Of a stretch of 64,000 nucleotides of DNA, positions 7,667 to 18,976 are shown piece by piece. The stretch is from Polynucleobacter meluiroseus. GTDB taxonomy: Bacteria > Pseudomonadota > Gammaproteobacteria > Burkholderiales > Burkholderiaceae. The stretch lies in the NCBI RefSeq assembly GCF_900205755.1, contig NZ_OANS01000004.1:124001-188000 (forward strand), given 5' to 3'. Position 1 is the first letter of the stretch. Each line of letters starts with the position of its first letter. Under the pieces are notes generated by a model that saw only the letters and a list, made by a program, of their open reading frames with translations, was not told the origin of the DNA and made no database searches. A program made the position numbers and the translations under genes.

Positions 7667-9376
7667 ATGACAACAGATAATCAGCAAAACGTAGCTCTCA
7701 CCGATGGCTTTCACCTTGTAATCGATGCGCTCAAGGCGAATGACCTCGACACCATTTTTGGCTTGGTTGGTATTCCGATTACCGATCTATGCCGCCTTGC
7801 ACAAGCTGAGGGCTTGCGATTTATTGGTTTCCGTCATGAGCAGCATGCAGGTAACGCTGCCGCGATTGCTGGTTACATGACACAAAAACCGGGCATTTGC
7901 ATGACTGTTTCTGCACCTGGTTTTTTGAACGGTTTGACTGCACTCGCCAATGCGACGGTGAACTGCTTCCCGATGATTTTGATTAGTGGCTCAAGCGAAC
8001 GTGAAATCGTGGACTTGCAGCAAGGCGACTACGAAGAGATGGATCAGCTCAATGCTGCCAAGCCATACGCTAAAGCTGCTTATCGTATTAATCACATTGA
8101 AGATATCGGCATTGGCTTTGCCCGTGCGATTCGTGCAGCCGTTTCAGGTAGACCTGGTGGCGTATACCTCGACTTGCCTGCACAGTTGCTAGCGCAAACT
8201 ATGCCAGCGGAAGAGGCGAAGAAGACGATTTTCAAAGTGATCGATCCAGTGCCCCGTCAAATTCCTGCACCAGATGCGGTTGAGCGCGCTCTTAATGTTT
8301 TGAAGAATGCGAAGCGCCCATTAATTTTGTTGGGCAAGGGCGCAGCTTATGCCCAAGCAGATGACGACATTCGTGCCTTGATTGAAAAATCAGGCATTCC
8401 TTATTTACCTATGTCGATGGCAAAAGGTCTCTTGCCAGATACGCATCCTCAATCTGCCTCTGCTGCTCGCTCTTATGTTTTAGCTGAAGCTGATGCGGTG
8501 TTGTTAGTTGGTGCGCGTTTGAACTGGTTGTTGGCTCACGGTAAAGGTAAAACTTGGGGTAAAGAGCCTAAGAAATTTATTCAGATTGATATCCAAGCGA
8601 ACGAAGTGGATAGTAACGTCCAAATCGATGCACCATTGATCGGCGATATTGGCTCTTGCGTTGGCGAACTCCTCAAGGGAATCGCTGCGGTTCCTAAGCC
8701 AAGTGCTGAGTGGATTGCTGCAATCACTGAAAAGAAAGACAAGAATTTAGCCAAGATGGCTGAAACCTTGGCTAAAGAAGCGGCGCCAATGAACTTCCAT
8801 GGTGCCTTGCGCGTGATTAGGGATGTGATTAAAAAGAACCCAGATGTGAACTTGGTGAACGAAGGCGCTAACACGCTCGACTATTGCCGTGCCATCGTTG
8901 ATATGTACAAACCGCGTAAACGCTTTGATTCTGGTACTTGGGGAATTATGGGTATCGGTATGGGCTACGCAATTGGTGCTTCAGTTATCAGCGGTTTACC
9001 TACCATCGCTGTCGAGGGTGATAGTGCCTTTGGTTTCAGCGGCATGGAGCTGGAAACCATTTGCCGCTACAAGTTACCTATCACTACCGTTGTATTCAAC
9101 AACAATGGTGTTTACCGTGGCACGGATATCAATACTAGCGGTAGCGATGATCTCGCGCCAACCGTATTTATCAAAGATGCGCGTTACGATAAGATGATTG
9201 AAGCATTTGGCGGTGTTGGCTACTATGTCACCACCCCTGCAGAGTTAGAAGCTGCTTTAACGGAATCATTAGCGGCTGGTAAGCCTGCCCTCATTAATGC
9301 AGTGATTGATGAGACAGCGGGAACAGAGAGTGGTCGTTTGACGAACTTAAACCCCACTTCAGCAGCCCATAAATAA
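7667..9376 (+). CDS. oxc: Oxalyl-CoA decarboxylase
   Basis: This thiamine-diphosphate enzyme converts oxalyl-CoA to formyl-CoA and carbon dioxide in the cytoplasm, the central step of oxalate breakdown. It has 569 residues, like the Oxalobacter formigenes enzyme (568). Visible signatures are the catalytic glutamate (E58) in FRHEQHAG, the LTVSAPGF-like stretch, [21 protein letters not shown], and the thiamine-binding motif starting [13 protein letters not shown] (about 451-463) and ending in NNN (478-480). It is followed after 37 bases by frc, so the two probably form an operon. An activator-type promoter lies about 140 bases upstream. Closely related 2-hydroxyacyl-CoA lyases exist, but the similarity to Oxc is strong along the whole length. 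Confidence 0.96.
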   Translation: MTTDNQQNVALTDGFHLVIDALKANDLDTIFGLVGIPITDLCRLAQAEGLRFIGFRHEQHAGNAAAIAGYMTQKPGICMTVSAPGFLNGLTALANATVNCFPMILISGSSEREIVDLQQGDYEEMDQLNAAKPYAKAAYRINHIEDIGIGFARAIRAAVSGRPGGVYLDLPAQLLAQTMPAEEAKKTIFKVIDPVPRQIPAPDAVERALNVLKNAKRPLILLGKGAAYAQADDDIRALIEKSGIPYLPMSMAKGLLPDTHPQSASAARSYVLAEADAVLLVGARLNWLLAHGKGKTWGKEPKKFIQIDIQANEVDSNVQIDAPLIGDIGSCVGELLKGIAAVPKPSAEWIAAITEKKDKNLAKMAETLAKEAAPMNFHGALRVIRDVIKKNPDVNLVNEGANTLDYCRAIVDMYKPRKRFDSGTWGIMGIGMGYAIGASVISGLPTIAVEGDSAFGFSGMELETICRYKLPITTVVFNNNGVYRGTDINTSGSDDLAPTVFIKDARYDKMIEAFGGVGYYVTTPAELEAALTESLAAGKPALINAVIDETAGTESGRLTNLNPTSAAHK

Positions 9377-9413
9377 TTTAAGTAACACGACAGTAATTTT
9401 AAGGAGAAGCAAT

Positions 9414-10664
9414 ATGACTAAACCACTAGACGGCATTCGTATTATTGATTTCACACACGTTCAGGCTGGCCCTGCATGTACTCAATTGTTGGCTTGGTAC
9501 GGCGCTGATGTTATTAAAGTTGAGCGTCCAGGTTCTGGCGACGTAACTCGTAGCCAATTACGTGACGTACCAGATGCAGATGCTTTGTATTTCACGATGT
9601 TGAACGGCAACAAGCGTTCTTTAACTTTGGATACCAAGACGCAAGAAGGTAAAGAAGTGCTCGAGAAGTTGATCAAAGTTTCTGACGTGATGGTTGAGAA
9701 CTTCGGTCCTGGCGCATTAGACCGTATGGGTTTTAGCTGGGCGCGCATTCAAGAACTGAACCCAAAAATGATCATGGCTTCGGTTAAAGGTTTTAGCGAT
9801 GGCCACTCATACGAAGACTTAAAAGTCTACGAAAACGTTGCACAGTGTGCTGGTGGCGCCGCTTCTACTACTGGTTTCTGGGATGGTCCTCCTACTGTTT
9901 CTGCTGCTGCCTTAGGTGATTCCAACACGGGTATGCATTTGGCAATTGGTATTTTGACTGCATTAATGCATCGTCAAAAAACCGGCAAAGGTCAAAAAGT
10001 TTCCTGCTCAATGCAAGATGCCGTTTTGAATTTATGCCGCGTTAAATTACGTGATCAACAGCGTTTGGACAAAATTGGATACCTCGAAGAGTATCCACAG
10101 TATCCACACGGTTCATTTACTGATGTCGTACCTCGCGGCGGTAACGCTGGTGGTGGCGGTCAGCCAGGTTGGGTTTTGAAGTGTAAGGGCTGGGAAACTG
10201 ATCCTAACGCCTATATCTACTTCACCATTCAAGGCCATGCTTGGGAGCCAATCACTAAAGCAATCGGCAAGCCAGAGTGGGCAACCGATCCAGCGTACAT
10301 GACTGCAGAAGCACGTCAAGATAAGATTTTTGATATCTTCGCTACGATTGAAGAGTGGCTCAAAGATAAGACGAAATACGAAGCAGTAGATATTCTCCGT
10401 AAGTTCGATATTCCTTGCGCACCAGTTCTTTCGATGAAGGAATTGGCGAATTCACCAGACCTGCGTAAGAGCGGTTCGATTGTTGAAGTTGACCACAAAG
10501 TACGTGGTAAATATTTGACTATCGGTAGCCCAATCAAGTTCTCTGACTTGACAGTAGAAGTTGGTCCATCACCAGTGTTGGGTGAGCATACTAACGAAGT
10601 GTTGGCAGACCTTGGTTACGATGCAGCAGCGATTAGCAAGTTGCATGAAGCTAAAGCCGTTTAA
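9414..10664 (+). CDS. frc: Formyl-CoA:oxalate CoA-transferase (first copy)
   Basis: A class III CoA-transferase that moves CoA from formyl-CoA to oxalate, giving oxalyl-CoA for Oxc and free formate. It has 416 residues. The catalytic aspartate is D169 in ALGDSNTG, the same number as in the O. formigenes and E. coli enzymes, and the glycine loop GGGGQPG that closes the active site is intact. The motifs [29 protein letters not shown] and KVYENVAQC also match Frc. It follows oxc closely, behind the ribosome site AAGGAG, and is followed by a strong terminator. The protein is about twelve residues shorter than the O. formigenes form, because of a gap in the loop before VPRGGNAG. Confidence 0.96.
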   Translation: MTKPLDGIRIIDFTHVQAGPACTQLLAWYGADVIKVERPGSGDVTRSQLRDVPDADALYFTMLNGNKRSLTLDTKTQEGKEVLEKLIKVSDVMVENFGPGALDRMGFSWARIQELNPKMIMASVKGFSDGHSYEDLKVYENVAQCAGGAASTTGFWDGPPTVSAAALGDSNTGMHLAIGILTALMHRQKTGKGQKVSCSMQDAVLNLCRVKLRDQQRLDKIGYLEEYPQYPHGSFTDVVPRGGNAGGGGQPGWVLKCKGWETDPNAYIYFTIQGHAWEPITKAIGKPEWATDPAYMTAEARQDKIFDIFATIEEWLKDKTKYEAVDILRKFDIPCAPVLSMKELANSPDLRKSGSIVEVDHKVRGKYLTIGSPIKFSDLTVEVGPSPVLGEHTNEVLADLGYDAAAISKLHEAKAV

Positions 10665-10685
10665 TTAGCCTTAAAGTTGGTAAAG

Positions 10686-10713
10686 AAAAGCGCTCCTAAC
10701 GGGGCGCTTTTTT
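10686..10713 (+). terminator. Rho-independent terminator after oxc-frc
   Basis: AAAAGCGCTCC, a TAAC loop and GGGGCGCTTTTTT form a stable GC-rich stem followed by a T run. It lies 22 bases behind frc and closes the oxc-frc transcript before the PAS gene. Confidence 0.9.
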
Positions 10714-10751
10714 ATTTCACCATTGCTTGAGAAACTCAGTAGACTAAGAAT

Positions 10752-11180
10752 ATGAAAACTCACATTGATCTGAATCAACTCATAGAGGGCGTGTGCGATG
10801 CCATTATTGTGGCTGATGCCCAGCAAAAAATAGTTCTTTGGAATGCGGCAGCCACGCGCATTTTTGGTTATTCCGAAGTGGAGGCTTTGGGGCAGCATCT
10901 TGACATGATTGTTCCCGAACGCCAACTGCATCGACACAATGAAGGCTACGCTAAATCCATGAGCACCGGCACTACTCGCTATGGAAGTTCACTATTAAAG
11001 GTTCCTGCTAAGCATAAAGACGGTCACCCGCTATCGATCGCATTTACTGTGGGGATGCTGTTCGATGAGCGGCATCGAGCCACGGGGGTGGCGGCTGTGA
11101 TTCGGGACGAAACTGAGCGTTTTGCCGAGGAGCGGGCTTTAAAAAAGCGTCTTGCAGATTTGGAAACGCCCAGTTCATAA
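10752..11180 (+). CDS. Single PAS-domain protein in the oxalate block
   Basis: A 142-residue protein consisting almost only of one PAS domain (about residues 5-125: EGVCDAIIVADAQQKIVLWNAAATRIFGYSEVEALGQ, then the PERQLHRHNEGY segment and the VAAVIRDETER end), followed by a short helix. PAS domains sense small molecules, redox state or light. No kinase, diguanylate cyclase or DNA-binding domain is attached, so any output must come through a partner. It has its own space between the frc terminator and the second frc operon. The position suggests a link to oxalate or C1 sensing, but nothing in the sequence proves it. The histidine-containing PERQLHRHNEGY region recalls haem-type PAS proteins. 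Confidence 0.75.
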   Translation: MKTHIDLNQLIEGVCDAIIVADAQQKIVLWNAAATRIFGYSEVEALGQHLDMIVPERQLHRHNEGYAKSMSTGTTRYGSSLLKVPAKHKDGHPLSIAFTVGMLFDERHRATGVAAVIRDETERFAEERALKKRLADLETPSS

Positions 11181-11263
11181 CTAGACTGGGTTGATTGGTA
11201 TGCACCCTTGGCGGGCTGAAGATCAAGCCCCGCCCCATTTGTTAGTATTTTTGGCTGGTAAAA

Positions 11264-11277
11264 TTGAACTAATTCAA
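11264..11277. promoter_or_regulatory. FNR-like palindrome upstream of the second frc operon
   Basis: TTGAACTAATTCAA has five-base arms and a four-base centre, fitting the TTGA-N6-TCAA pattern at the oxc and oxlT promoters. It ends 28 bases before the start codon. That is too close for an activator at -41 with a promoter downstream, so it may overlap the promoter and act differently, or match by chance. Confidence 0.4.
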
Positions 11278-11305
11278 AATTTCAATCTTTATTAGGACTT
11301 AAATC

Positions 11306-12553
11306 ATGGCAAAAGCATTAGAGGGGGTCAAAATCCTCGATTTCACACACGTTCAGTCTGGGCCTACTTGCACGCAATTACTAGCTTGGTTTGGCGCAGA
11401 TGTTATCAAGGTAGAAAAATCCGGTGAGGGTGATGCTACCCGCGGTCAATTACGCGATATTACCGATGCGGATAGCCTGTATTTCACAATGCTTAATCAC
11501 AATAAACGCTCTATTACTGTCAACACTAAGACAAAAAGCGGTAAAGAGATTCTTGAGCGACTCATTAAAGAGTGTGATGTGCTGGTAGAAAACTTTGCAC
11601 CAGGCGCATTGGATCGCATGGGTTTTACTTGGGAGCGGATTCAGGAGCTCAATCCTATGATGATCTTGGCATCTGTCAAAGGTTTCGGTCCAGGGCCTTA
11701 CGAGGATTGCAAGGTGTACGAGAACGTGGCGCAATGCGCTGGCGGCTCGGCATCCACAACGGGATTTGATGATGGGCCACCGATGGTAACAGGGGCTCAA
11801 ATTGGCGATAGCGGTACAGGTCTACATTTGGCACTAGGTATTGTGACGGCACTCTTCCAACGCACTCATAGTGGTCGCGGTCAAAAAGTATTGGTAGCAA
11901 TGCAGGATGCCGTACTGAATTTGTGTCGTGTCAAACTGCGCGATCAGCAACGTTTAGAGCGGAACGGTGTGATGAAAGAATATCCACAATACCCTAACGG
12001 GACTTTTGGCGAGAGCGTACCGCGCGCAGGCAACGCCTCTGGCGGTGGTCAGCCGGGCTGGATTCTGAAATGCCAAGATTGGGAAACCGATCCTAATTCC
12101 TATATCTATGTCGTTGTTCAGGCTCCTGTCTGGGAGGCAATTTGTAAGGTGATTGGTAAAGAGGATTGGATTACCGATCCCGGCTATGCAACCCCTACGG
12201 CACGCTTACCCCGGTTGATGTCGATTTTTGCTGAGATCGAAAAATGGACGATGACTCATACTAAGTTTGAAGTAATGCAAACCCTAAATCAATATGACAT
12301 TCCCTGTGGACCGATTTTGTCCATGAAGGAGCTTGCAGATGATGAGTCCCTGCGCGCCACAGGGACTGTGGTTGAAGTTGACCATCCGATTCGCGGCAAG
12401 TATCTCACCGTGGGTAATCCTATCAAGTTGTCTGATAGCGAAACTGAAGTCACGCGCTCACCCCTGCTCGGTGAACATACCGATGAAATTCTATCTGACT
12501 TAGGATTTAGTACAGATGAATTAATCTCTTTGCGCCACGAGAAGGTGATTTAA
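11306..12553 (+). CDS. Formyl-CoA:oxalate CoA-transferase paralogue (second copy)
   Basis: A second class III CoA-transferase of 415 residues, clearly a paralogue of the frc at 9414 and alignable along its whole length. The catalytic aspartate is D168 in QIGDSGTG. The glycine loop reads SGGGQPG rather than GGGGQPG, and the asparagine after the catalytic Asp-Ser is replaced by glycine. The CoA-binding and dimer segments ([37 protein letters not shown]) are kept. It is followed after one base by a formyltransferase gene, so the two are one operon. It may use another CoA donor or acceptor, such as succinyl-CoA or acetyl-CoA with oxalate. The family call is sure; the exact substrate pair is not. 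Confidence 0.88.
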   Translation: MAKALEGVKILDFTHVQSGPTCTQLLAWFGADVIKVEKSGEGDATRGQLRDITDADSLYFTMLNHNKRSITVNTKTKSGKEILERLIKECDVLVENFAPGALDRMGFTWERIQELNPMMILASVKGFGPGPYEDCKVYENVAQCAGGSASTTGFDDGPPMVTGAQIGDSGTGLHLALGIVTALFQRTHSGRGQKVLVAMQDAVLNLCRVKLRDQQRLERNGVMKEYPQYPNGTFGESVPRAGNASGGGQPGWILKCQDWETDPNSYIYVVVQAPVWEAICKVIGKEDWITDPGYATPTARLPRLMSIFAEIEKWTMTHTKFEVMQTLNQYDIPCGPILSMKELADDESLRATGTVVEVDHPIRGKYLTVGNPIKLSDSETEVTRSPLLGEHTDEILSDLGFSTDELISLRHEKVI

Positions 12554-12554
12554 T

Positions 12555-13487
12555 ATGCGGATCGCTTTGATTGGAAGTGCTGATTTTGGTAAGGCTGCGT
12601 TAGAAGCCTTTATGGATCGGGGTGACGAGATTGTTGCTGTCTTCTGCCCACCCGATAATCCAAAGTCCACTAAGCCAGAAGTCCTTAAGGAGGCTGCGAT
12701 AGCACGGGGGCTCACGCCTCTACAGTTTGCTTCCTTAAAGGGATCTGACGCCTCTCAGGCGATGATTGATAGTAAAGCCGACATTTGCGTCATGGCCTAT
12801 GTCACGCAGTTTGTGCCGCAAGAGTTGGTCAAATTGCCAAGGCATGGCACGATTCAATATCACCCCTCTTTGCTGCCAAAATATCGAGGTCCCAGCGCAA
12901 TTAACTGGGCAATTGCCTTAGGGGAAGAAAAAACCGGTTTAACGATCTTCCGCCCCTCCGATGGTCTTGACGAAGGTGCCATCATCTTGCAAAAAGAAGT
13001 GCCGATTGGGCCTAACGATAGTTTAGGCAAGATCTACTTCGAGCATTTGTTTCCCTTGGGAGTGCTGGCATTGCTTGAGGCTGCAGATCTAGTGGTTGCG
13101 GAACAGCATCAAGAGCACATTCAGGATGAGTCACTCGCTAATTACGAAGGTTGGTTTGATAGTAGGGCTGCACAAATTCATTGGACGACACACATTAATC
13201 AGATTTATAACCTCATTCGGGCGTGCAATCCAGCGCCGGGTGCGTGGACTCAATTTGGCGAACAAAAAGTACAGATCTACGATTGCCATAAGCACATCGC
13301 TCAAACGTTTTCTGCGGTTAAGGGTAAGGTCGGTGAAGTGACGCAGATTACCTTGCATTCTTTCTTTGTTGCCTGCCAAGGTGGTCAGATTGAAGTGCTT
13401 AAGGCAAAAGGGGCAGCAGGAAAAGTCAGTGGCGCCGAATTAGCCAATGAGTTAAAGCTCGAAGTGGGGCAGTTCTTTACTCTGTGA
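12555..13487 (+). CDS. Stand-alone formyltransferase / 10-formyltetrahydrofolate hydrolase-like protein
   Basis: A 310-residue protein of the Fmt fold. It matches best the N-terminal hydrolase domain of eukaryotic 10-formyltetrahydrofolate dehydrogenase (YHPSLLP-RG-SAINW, then DGLDEG, ANYEGW, NLIRACNPAPGAWT), followed by a C-terminal OB-like domain. The catalytic histidine (H103) and aspartate (D139) are present, but the position held by asparagine in methionyl-tRNA formyltransferase is glutamine (Q101). It is therefore probably not the initiator tRNA enzyme. It forms an operon with the second frc (one base gap). I infer a role moving or releasing the formyl group between formyl-CoA, formate and tetrahydrofolate. 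The direct reaction is unknown. Confidence 0.75.
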   Translation: MRIALIGSADFGKAALEAFMDRGDEIVAVFCPPDNPKSTKPEVLKEAAIARGLTPLQFASLKGSDASQAMIDSKADICVMAYVTQFVPQELVKLPRHGTIQYHPSLLPKYRGPSAINWAIALGEEKTGLTIFRPSDGLDEGAIILQKEVPIGPNDSLGKIYFEHLFPLGVLALLEAADLVVAEQHQEHIQDESLANYEGWFDSRAAQIHWTTHINQIYNLIRACNPAPGAWTQFGEQKVQIYDCHKHIAQTFSAVKGKVGEVTQITLHSFFVACQGGQIEVLKAKGAAGKVSGAELANELKLEVGQFFTL

Positions 13488-13500
13488 GCCGCAAGGCGGA

Positions 13501-15207
<1,707 letters not shown>

Positions 15208-15215
<8 letters not shown>

Positions 15216-15396
15216 TCGAATACACGTAGCCGCGCTGTTTCACCTTAGCGGCCTTGGCACGACGCTGTTCTTCTACTGTCAGCGGTTCTTTATCCCATAA
15301 AAGCGCACGACCCGCCTGCTGACCGGCCTCTAAATCAGGCTTCTGGGATTTCAGTTCTTCTAAAAACTGGGTGAACTCGGATTGATATCTTGCCAT
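15208..15396 (-). CDS. DUF3460 family small protein
   Basis: A 62-residue, highly charged cytoplasmic protein (MARYQSEFTQFLEELKSQ, then RALLWDKEP, then EEQRRAKAAKVKQRGYVY) matching the small betaproteobacterial DUF3460 family of unknown function. The start at 15396 is chosen because AGGAAATACC gives good ribosome-site spacing; an upstream ATG at 15426 is not so preceded. It is the first gene of the scpA-panC unit, and DUF3460 genes are often found beside scpA in Burkholderiales. No functional motif can be seen. Confidence 0.8.
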
Positions 15397-15435
15397 GGTA
15401 TTTCCTAAAATTCTTAATAAATTCAATTACTTACA

Positions 15436-15474
15436 ATAATATAGGTATTTACATACTGCTAATACCCATATTAT
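15436..15474. terminator. AT-rich 14-bp-arm inverted repeat between metG and DUF3460
   Basis: ATAATATAGGTATT and AATACCCATATTAT pair around an 11-base spacer with one mismatch. It follows the metG stop and precedes the DUF3460 start on the same strand. It could terminate metG or protect its 3' end, although no clear T run follows. Confidence 0.5.
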
Positions 15475-15488
15475 ATAGGCCTATTTCT

Positions 15489-17159
15489 TTACAAATTCGC
15501 GGCCAACAAAGCTTCGATTTGAGGCGCCTCTACACGGGTCATGAGATGTTTGTATGGCTTGATAGGGCTCTGACTGTTTAAAGGCGTGTGGACATGCCCC
15601 CAGTTCAGGGGCGGTATGGATAAAAACTCCTCTACTCCGACAGCGATATTAGGCAACACCGGCTTGAGATAGAGGGTGAGTAAGCGAAACGCTTCTAAGG
15701 TCACGCTGCACACTCGCTGTAAATCTGCCTCTCGCTCTGGATCTTTGGCAATATCCCAAGGTTTATTGTCATCAACAAAGGCGTTCACTTGATCAGCTAA
15801 TTCCATAACGGTACGCAATGCTTTTGCGTACTCACGAGCCTCATAGAGAGCCGCAATAGTTTCACTAGCTCCGGTGATATGAGTTATCAAGGTGTGATCC
15901 ATTGCTTGATCATTTACCACCCCAGCAAAACGCTTCACTAAGAATCCAGCGCTACGGCTGGCGATATTGATGTACTTGCCTAAAAGGTCGCTGTTCACGC
16001 GTGCGACAAAGTCTTGAAGATTCAGATCCAAATCTTCTAAGCTGTCATTAAGTTTGGTGGCAAAGTAATAGCGGAACCATTCGGGATTAAAGCCGCACTC
16101 CATCACGCTATGTGCTGAGATGAGCGTGCCACGGGACTTGCTCATCTTTTCGCCATCGACTGTCAGGAAACCGTGGGCAAAAACATTGGTAGGCGTGCGG
16201 TAGCCAGCGAAATGTAAGGTTGCTGGCCAAAACAAGGTATGGAAATACAGAATGTCTTTGCCAATAAAGTGATATTGCTCGGTAGTAGTGTCAGGGCTGA
16301 CCCACTCATCGAAGTTCAGACCAGTTTGCTCGCAATATTTGAGAAAACTCGCGTAATACCCAATAGGGGCATCAAGCCAGACGTAAAAGTATTTACCAGG
16401 AGCGTCCGGAATCTCAAAGCCAAAGTAGGGCGCGTCACGTGAGATATCCCAGTCACCCAACTTACTTTCACCAGGTTGACCGACCCATTCTTTCATCTTA
16501 TTGCGCGCCTCAGGCTGAAGCGGTGTTTTTACTTGTGTCCAGTCGCGCAGGAAGTTCTCACATCGAGGGTCCGACAGCTTGAAAAAATAATGGTCTGATA
16601 ATTTTTTGATCGGAGTGGCGCCACTCACAACGGAGAAGGGATTCTTTAAATCGGTTGGCGAGTAAGTTGCGCCGCACTTTTCACAAGAGTCACCATATTG
16701 ATCTTTAGCGCCGCATTTTGGACATTCACCCTTGATAAACCGATCGGGCAAAAACATTTCTTTGACGGGATCGTAGGCTTGCTCAATGGTGCGCATTTCA
16801 ATCAGGCCAGCATCGCGCAACTTCAGATAAATACTTTGAGAAAGCGTTTCATTCTCAGGGCTATCGGTGGTGTAGTAATGATCAAACGAGATCAGAAAAT
16901 CATCGAAGTCACGTTTATGCTCTTGCCAAACCTTGGCAATCAGTTCTTTTGGTGTGAGGCCTTCTTTTTCCGCGCGCAACATAATGGGCGTGCCATGGGT
17001 ATCGTCAGCCCCAACGTAATGCACTTCATGTCCCCGCATTCTCTGAAAGCGTACCCAAATATCGGTTTGGACATACTCCACTAAATGCCCAATATGAATT
17101 TGGCCATTGGCATAAGGTAAGGCGGAGGTCACTAAAAGGCGACGGGGTTGGCTGCTCAT
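15489..17159 (-). CDS. metG: Methionyl-tRNA synthetase (short form)
   Basis: A class I aminoacyl-tRNA synthetase charging tRNA-Met. The catalytic domain shows [10 protein letters not shown] near the N-terminus, the four-cysteine zinc knuckle CPKC with [15 protein letters not shown], and [10 protein letters not shown]. The helical anticodon domain follows ([12 protein letters not shown]-like region, [11 protein letters not shown]). The protein is 556 residues and stops soon after the anticodon domain, so the C-terminal Trbp111-like dimerisation and tRNA-binding domain of the about 680-residue E. coli form is missing. The ending is a normal stop with no visible remnant downstream, so this looks like a genuine short form. 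Confidence 0.96.
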   Translation of the reverse strand: MSSQPRRLLVTSALPYANGQIHIGHLVEYVQTDIWVRFQRMRGHEVHYVGADDTHGTPIMLRAEKEGLTPKELIAKVWQEHKRDFDDFLISFDHYYTTDSPENETLSQSIYLKLRDAGLIEMRTIEQAYDPVKEMFLPDRFIKGECPKCGAKDQYGDSCEKCGATYSPTDLKNPFSVVSGATPIKKLSDHYFFKLSDPRCENFLRDWTQVKTPLQPEARNKMKEWVGQPGESKLGDWDISRDAPYFGFEIPDAPGKYFYVWLDAPIGYYASFLKYCEQTGLNFDEWVSPDTTTEQYHFIGKDILYFHTLFWPATLHFAGYRTPTNVFAHGFLTVDGEKMSKSRGTLISAHSVMECGFNPEWFRYYFATKLNDSLEDLDLNLQDFVARVNSDLLGKYINIASRSAGFLVKRFAGVVNDQAMDHTLITHITGASETIAALYEAREYAKALRTVMELADQVNAFVDDNKPWDIAKDPEREADLQRVCSVTLEAFRLLTLYLKPVLPNIAVGVEEFLSIPPLNWGHVHTPLNSQSPIKPYKHLMTRVEAPQIEALLAANL

Positions 17160-17317
17160 GAAAACGAACTTAAATAAGAATCAAATTAAAAAAAGGGCGA
17201 ATATGAGATTATGGGGCTTAGGGCATGATCCAGCAGCCATTTTAAACTGCGGTTAAAGTAATCCCCGTTTGTAAAATGCCTTGAAACTTCGCTGTGAACC
17301 TATTAAGAGACTGCAAT

Positions 17318-18157
17318 ATGGCTGTTCCCCCCACAATTCAGATGTCCAACGCTTCGGTACCTTTGGTGCACGAGGTGGAGATATTGGACGAAGCAGGTCG
17401 AAAAAAAACCACCTTTATCCCCGGGGAGCGTCCTTTAACGATTTATTTGGATAAGCGTGAGGTCGTCACGCTGATGACCTTGGGAAGTGCGCCAGAGGCT
17501 TTGGTGTTGGGCTATTTGCGTAATCAGCGTTTAGTTGAGTCAGCGTACGATATCGAAAGTATCCAGGTTGATTGGGAGACGGATTCAGCAGCAGTCAAAA
17601 CGCTTCGCAGTACAGTCAACATTGATGAGTTAACGAGTAAGCGGGTGGTTACCACCGGTTGCGGCCAAGGCACGATGTTTGGGGGCTTAATTGAGGAAAT
17701 GGCGCAAATTCGTCTATCTGAAGGACCTATGCTGACCCAAGAGGCCGTTGTCGCGCTGGTCGATGAAATCCGCAAACATGACTCCATTTATAAAAAATCA
17801 GGCTCGGTTCACGCTTGCGCCGTATTTGAGCGGGACGGAAACCATGGCGTACGACTGCTTCATTTTATTGAGGATGTTGGGCGCCATAACGCAGTCGACT
17901 CCATTTCAGGCCTCTTATGGCTGGATAACAAAGTAGGTAGGGATTTAATTTTCTTTACTACTGGGCGTCTTACCTCGGAGATGGTGATCAAAGGCGCGCA
18001 GATGGGCATTCCTTTTTTGCTGACCCGCTCCGGCGTCACCCTGATGGGCCTAGAACTGGCTCGCACCACTAATCTCACCCTCTTATCCCGCTGCTCTGGC
18101 AAGCATTTCGAGATTTATAACGCCCCCGAGAGAGTTCAGCTCAGCTCAGTGAGCTAG
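17318..18157 (+). CDS. fdhD: Formate dehydrogenase accessory sulfurtransferase FdhD
   Basis: FdhD passes sulfur from a cysteine desulfurase to the molybdenum or tungsten cofactor of formate dehydrogenase, which is needed for activity. The 279-residue protein shows [56 protein letters not shown] and [10 protein letters not shown], all typical. Of the CxxC pair seen in E. coli, only the first cysteine is present here (C-G-Q-G). The start at 17318 is preferred; an upstream ATG at 17294 would add eight residues. No formate dehydrogenase genes lie in the window. Formate produced by oxalate breakdown and the tungstate-binding protein at 44.9 kb give it a plausible context. Confidence 0.93.
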   Translation: MAVPPTIQMSNASVPLVHEVEILDEAGRKKTTFIPGERPLTIYLDKREVVTLMTLGSAPEALVLGYLRNQRLVESAYDIESIQVDWETDSAAVKTLRSTVNIDELTSKRVVTTGCGQGTMFGGLIEEMAQIRLSEGPMLTQEAVVALVDEIRKHDSIYKKSGSVHACAVFERDGNHGVRLLHFIEDVGRHNAVDSISGLLWLDNKVGRDLIFFTTGRLTSEMVIKGAQMGIPFLLTRSGVTLMGLELARTTNLTLLSRCSGKHFEIYNAPERVQLSSVS

Positions 18158-18197
18158 TTTTTTGGTATGCGGTGAGGGTTGGTTTTACAATCACGGC

Positions 18198-18764
18198 ATG
18201 ACTATTAAATCAGACCACTGGATTCGCCGCATGGGCGAGCAAGGCATGATCAGCCCATTTGAGCCTGGTCAAGTTCGCCAAGATGCCGACGGCAACAAAA
18301 TTGTGAGCTATGGCACCTCAAGCTACGGTTACGACATCCGTTGTGCCGATGAGTTCAAGATTTTTACCAACATCAACAGTACGATCGTGGACCCTAAAAA
18401 TTTCGACGAACAATCGTTTGTGGATTTCAAGGGACCCGTCTGCATCATTCCGCCCAACTCATTCGCCTTAGCAAGAACGGTGGAATATTTTAAGATTCCT
18501 CGCAGTGTATTAACAGTCTGCGTTGGTAAGAGTACTTATGCGCGTTGCGGAATCATCGTCAACGTGACTCCGTTTGAGCCAGAGTGGGAAGGGTACGTCA
18601 CCCTCGAGTTTTCCAACACCACTCCGTTACCAGCCAAAATTTACGCCGGCGAAGGTTGCGCTCAAGTACTATTTTTTGAGAGCGACGAAATTTGCGGTAC
18701 GTCTTATAAAGACCGCGGTGGCAAGTATCAGGGTCAGACGGGTGTGACTCTGCCTAAGACCTAA
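18198..18764 (+). CDS. dcd: dCTP deaminase
   Basis: This cytoplasmic enzyme deaminates dCTP to dUTP for thymidylate synthesis. It has 188 residues, near the usual 188-193. The conserved active-site segments [10 protein letters not shown] and [17 protein letters not shown] are present, as are ISPFEP near the start and the C-terminal [13 protein letters not shown]. The start MTIKSDHW at 18198 is chosen because it matches the family N-terminus. The gene lies 40 bases after fdhD, so it may be cotranscribed. Confidence 0.96.
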   Translation: MTIKSDHWIRRMGEQGMISPFEPGQVRQDADGNKIVSYGTSSYGYDIRCADEFKIFTNINSTIVDPKNFDEQSFVDFKGPVCIIPPNSFALARTVEYFKIPRSVLTVCVGKSTYARCGIIVNVTPFEPEWEGYVTLEFSNTTPLPAKIYAGEGCAQVLFFESDEICGTSYKDRGGKYQGQTGVTLPKT

Positions 18765-18976
18765 GTTTCTTGTGACAATGGGTTGATTACGGGGTACCAC
18801 GAGAGCCTAGTTAGCCAAGTGTGTGTCCGGCATGTTTATTTTCCTAAAAACGTACATCAAAATACGACTTTTATGGATATAGTCTCAGTTTTGCCAGATG
18901 GCGGTCGGATGATTGATCTAGCCAATTTTGATAAGTGGGCCCTCATGTCTTCGGACTAGTCAGCAGGAGAGTTGTT

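Noticed and set aside
11264-11277. Treating the palindrome before the second frc as a standard activator site
   Set aside because: Its position 28 bases before the start codon does not allow the -41 geometry; it is kept only as a weaker member of the motif set.
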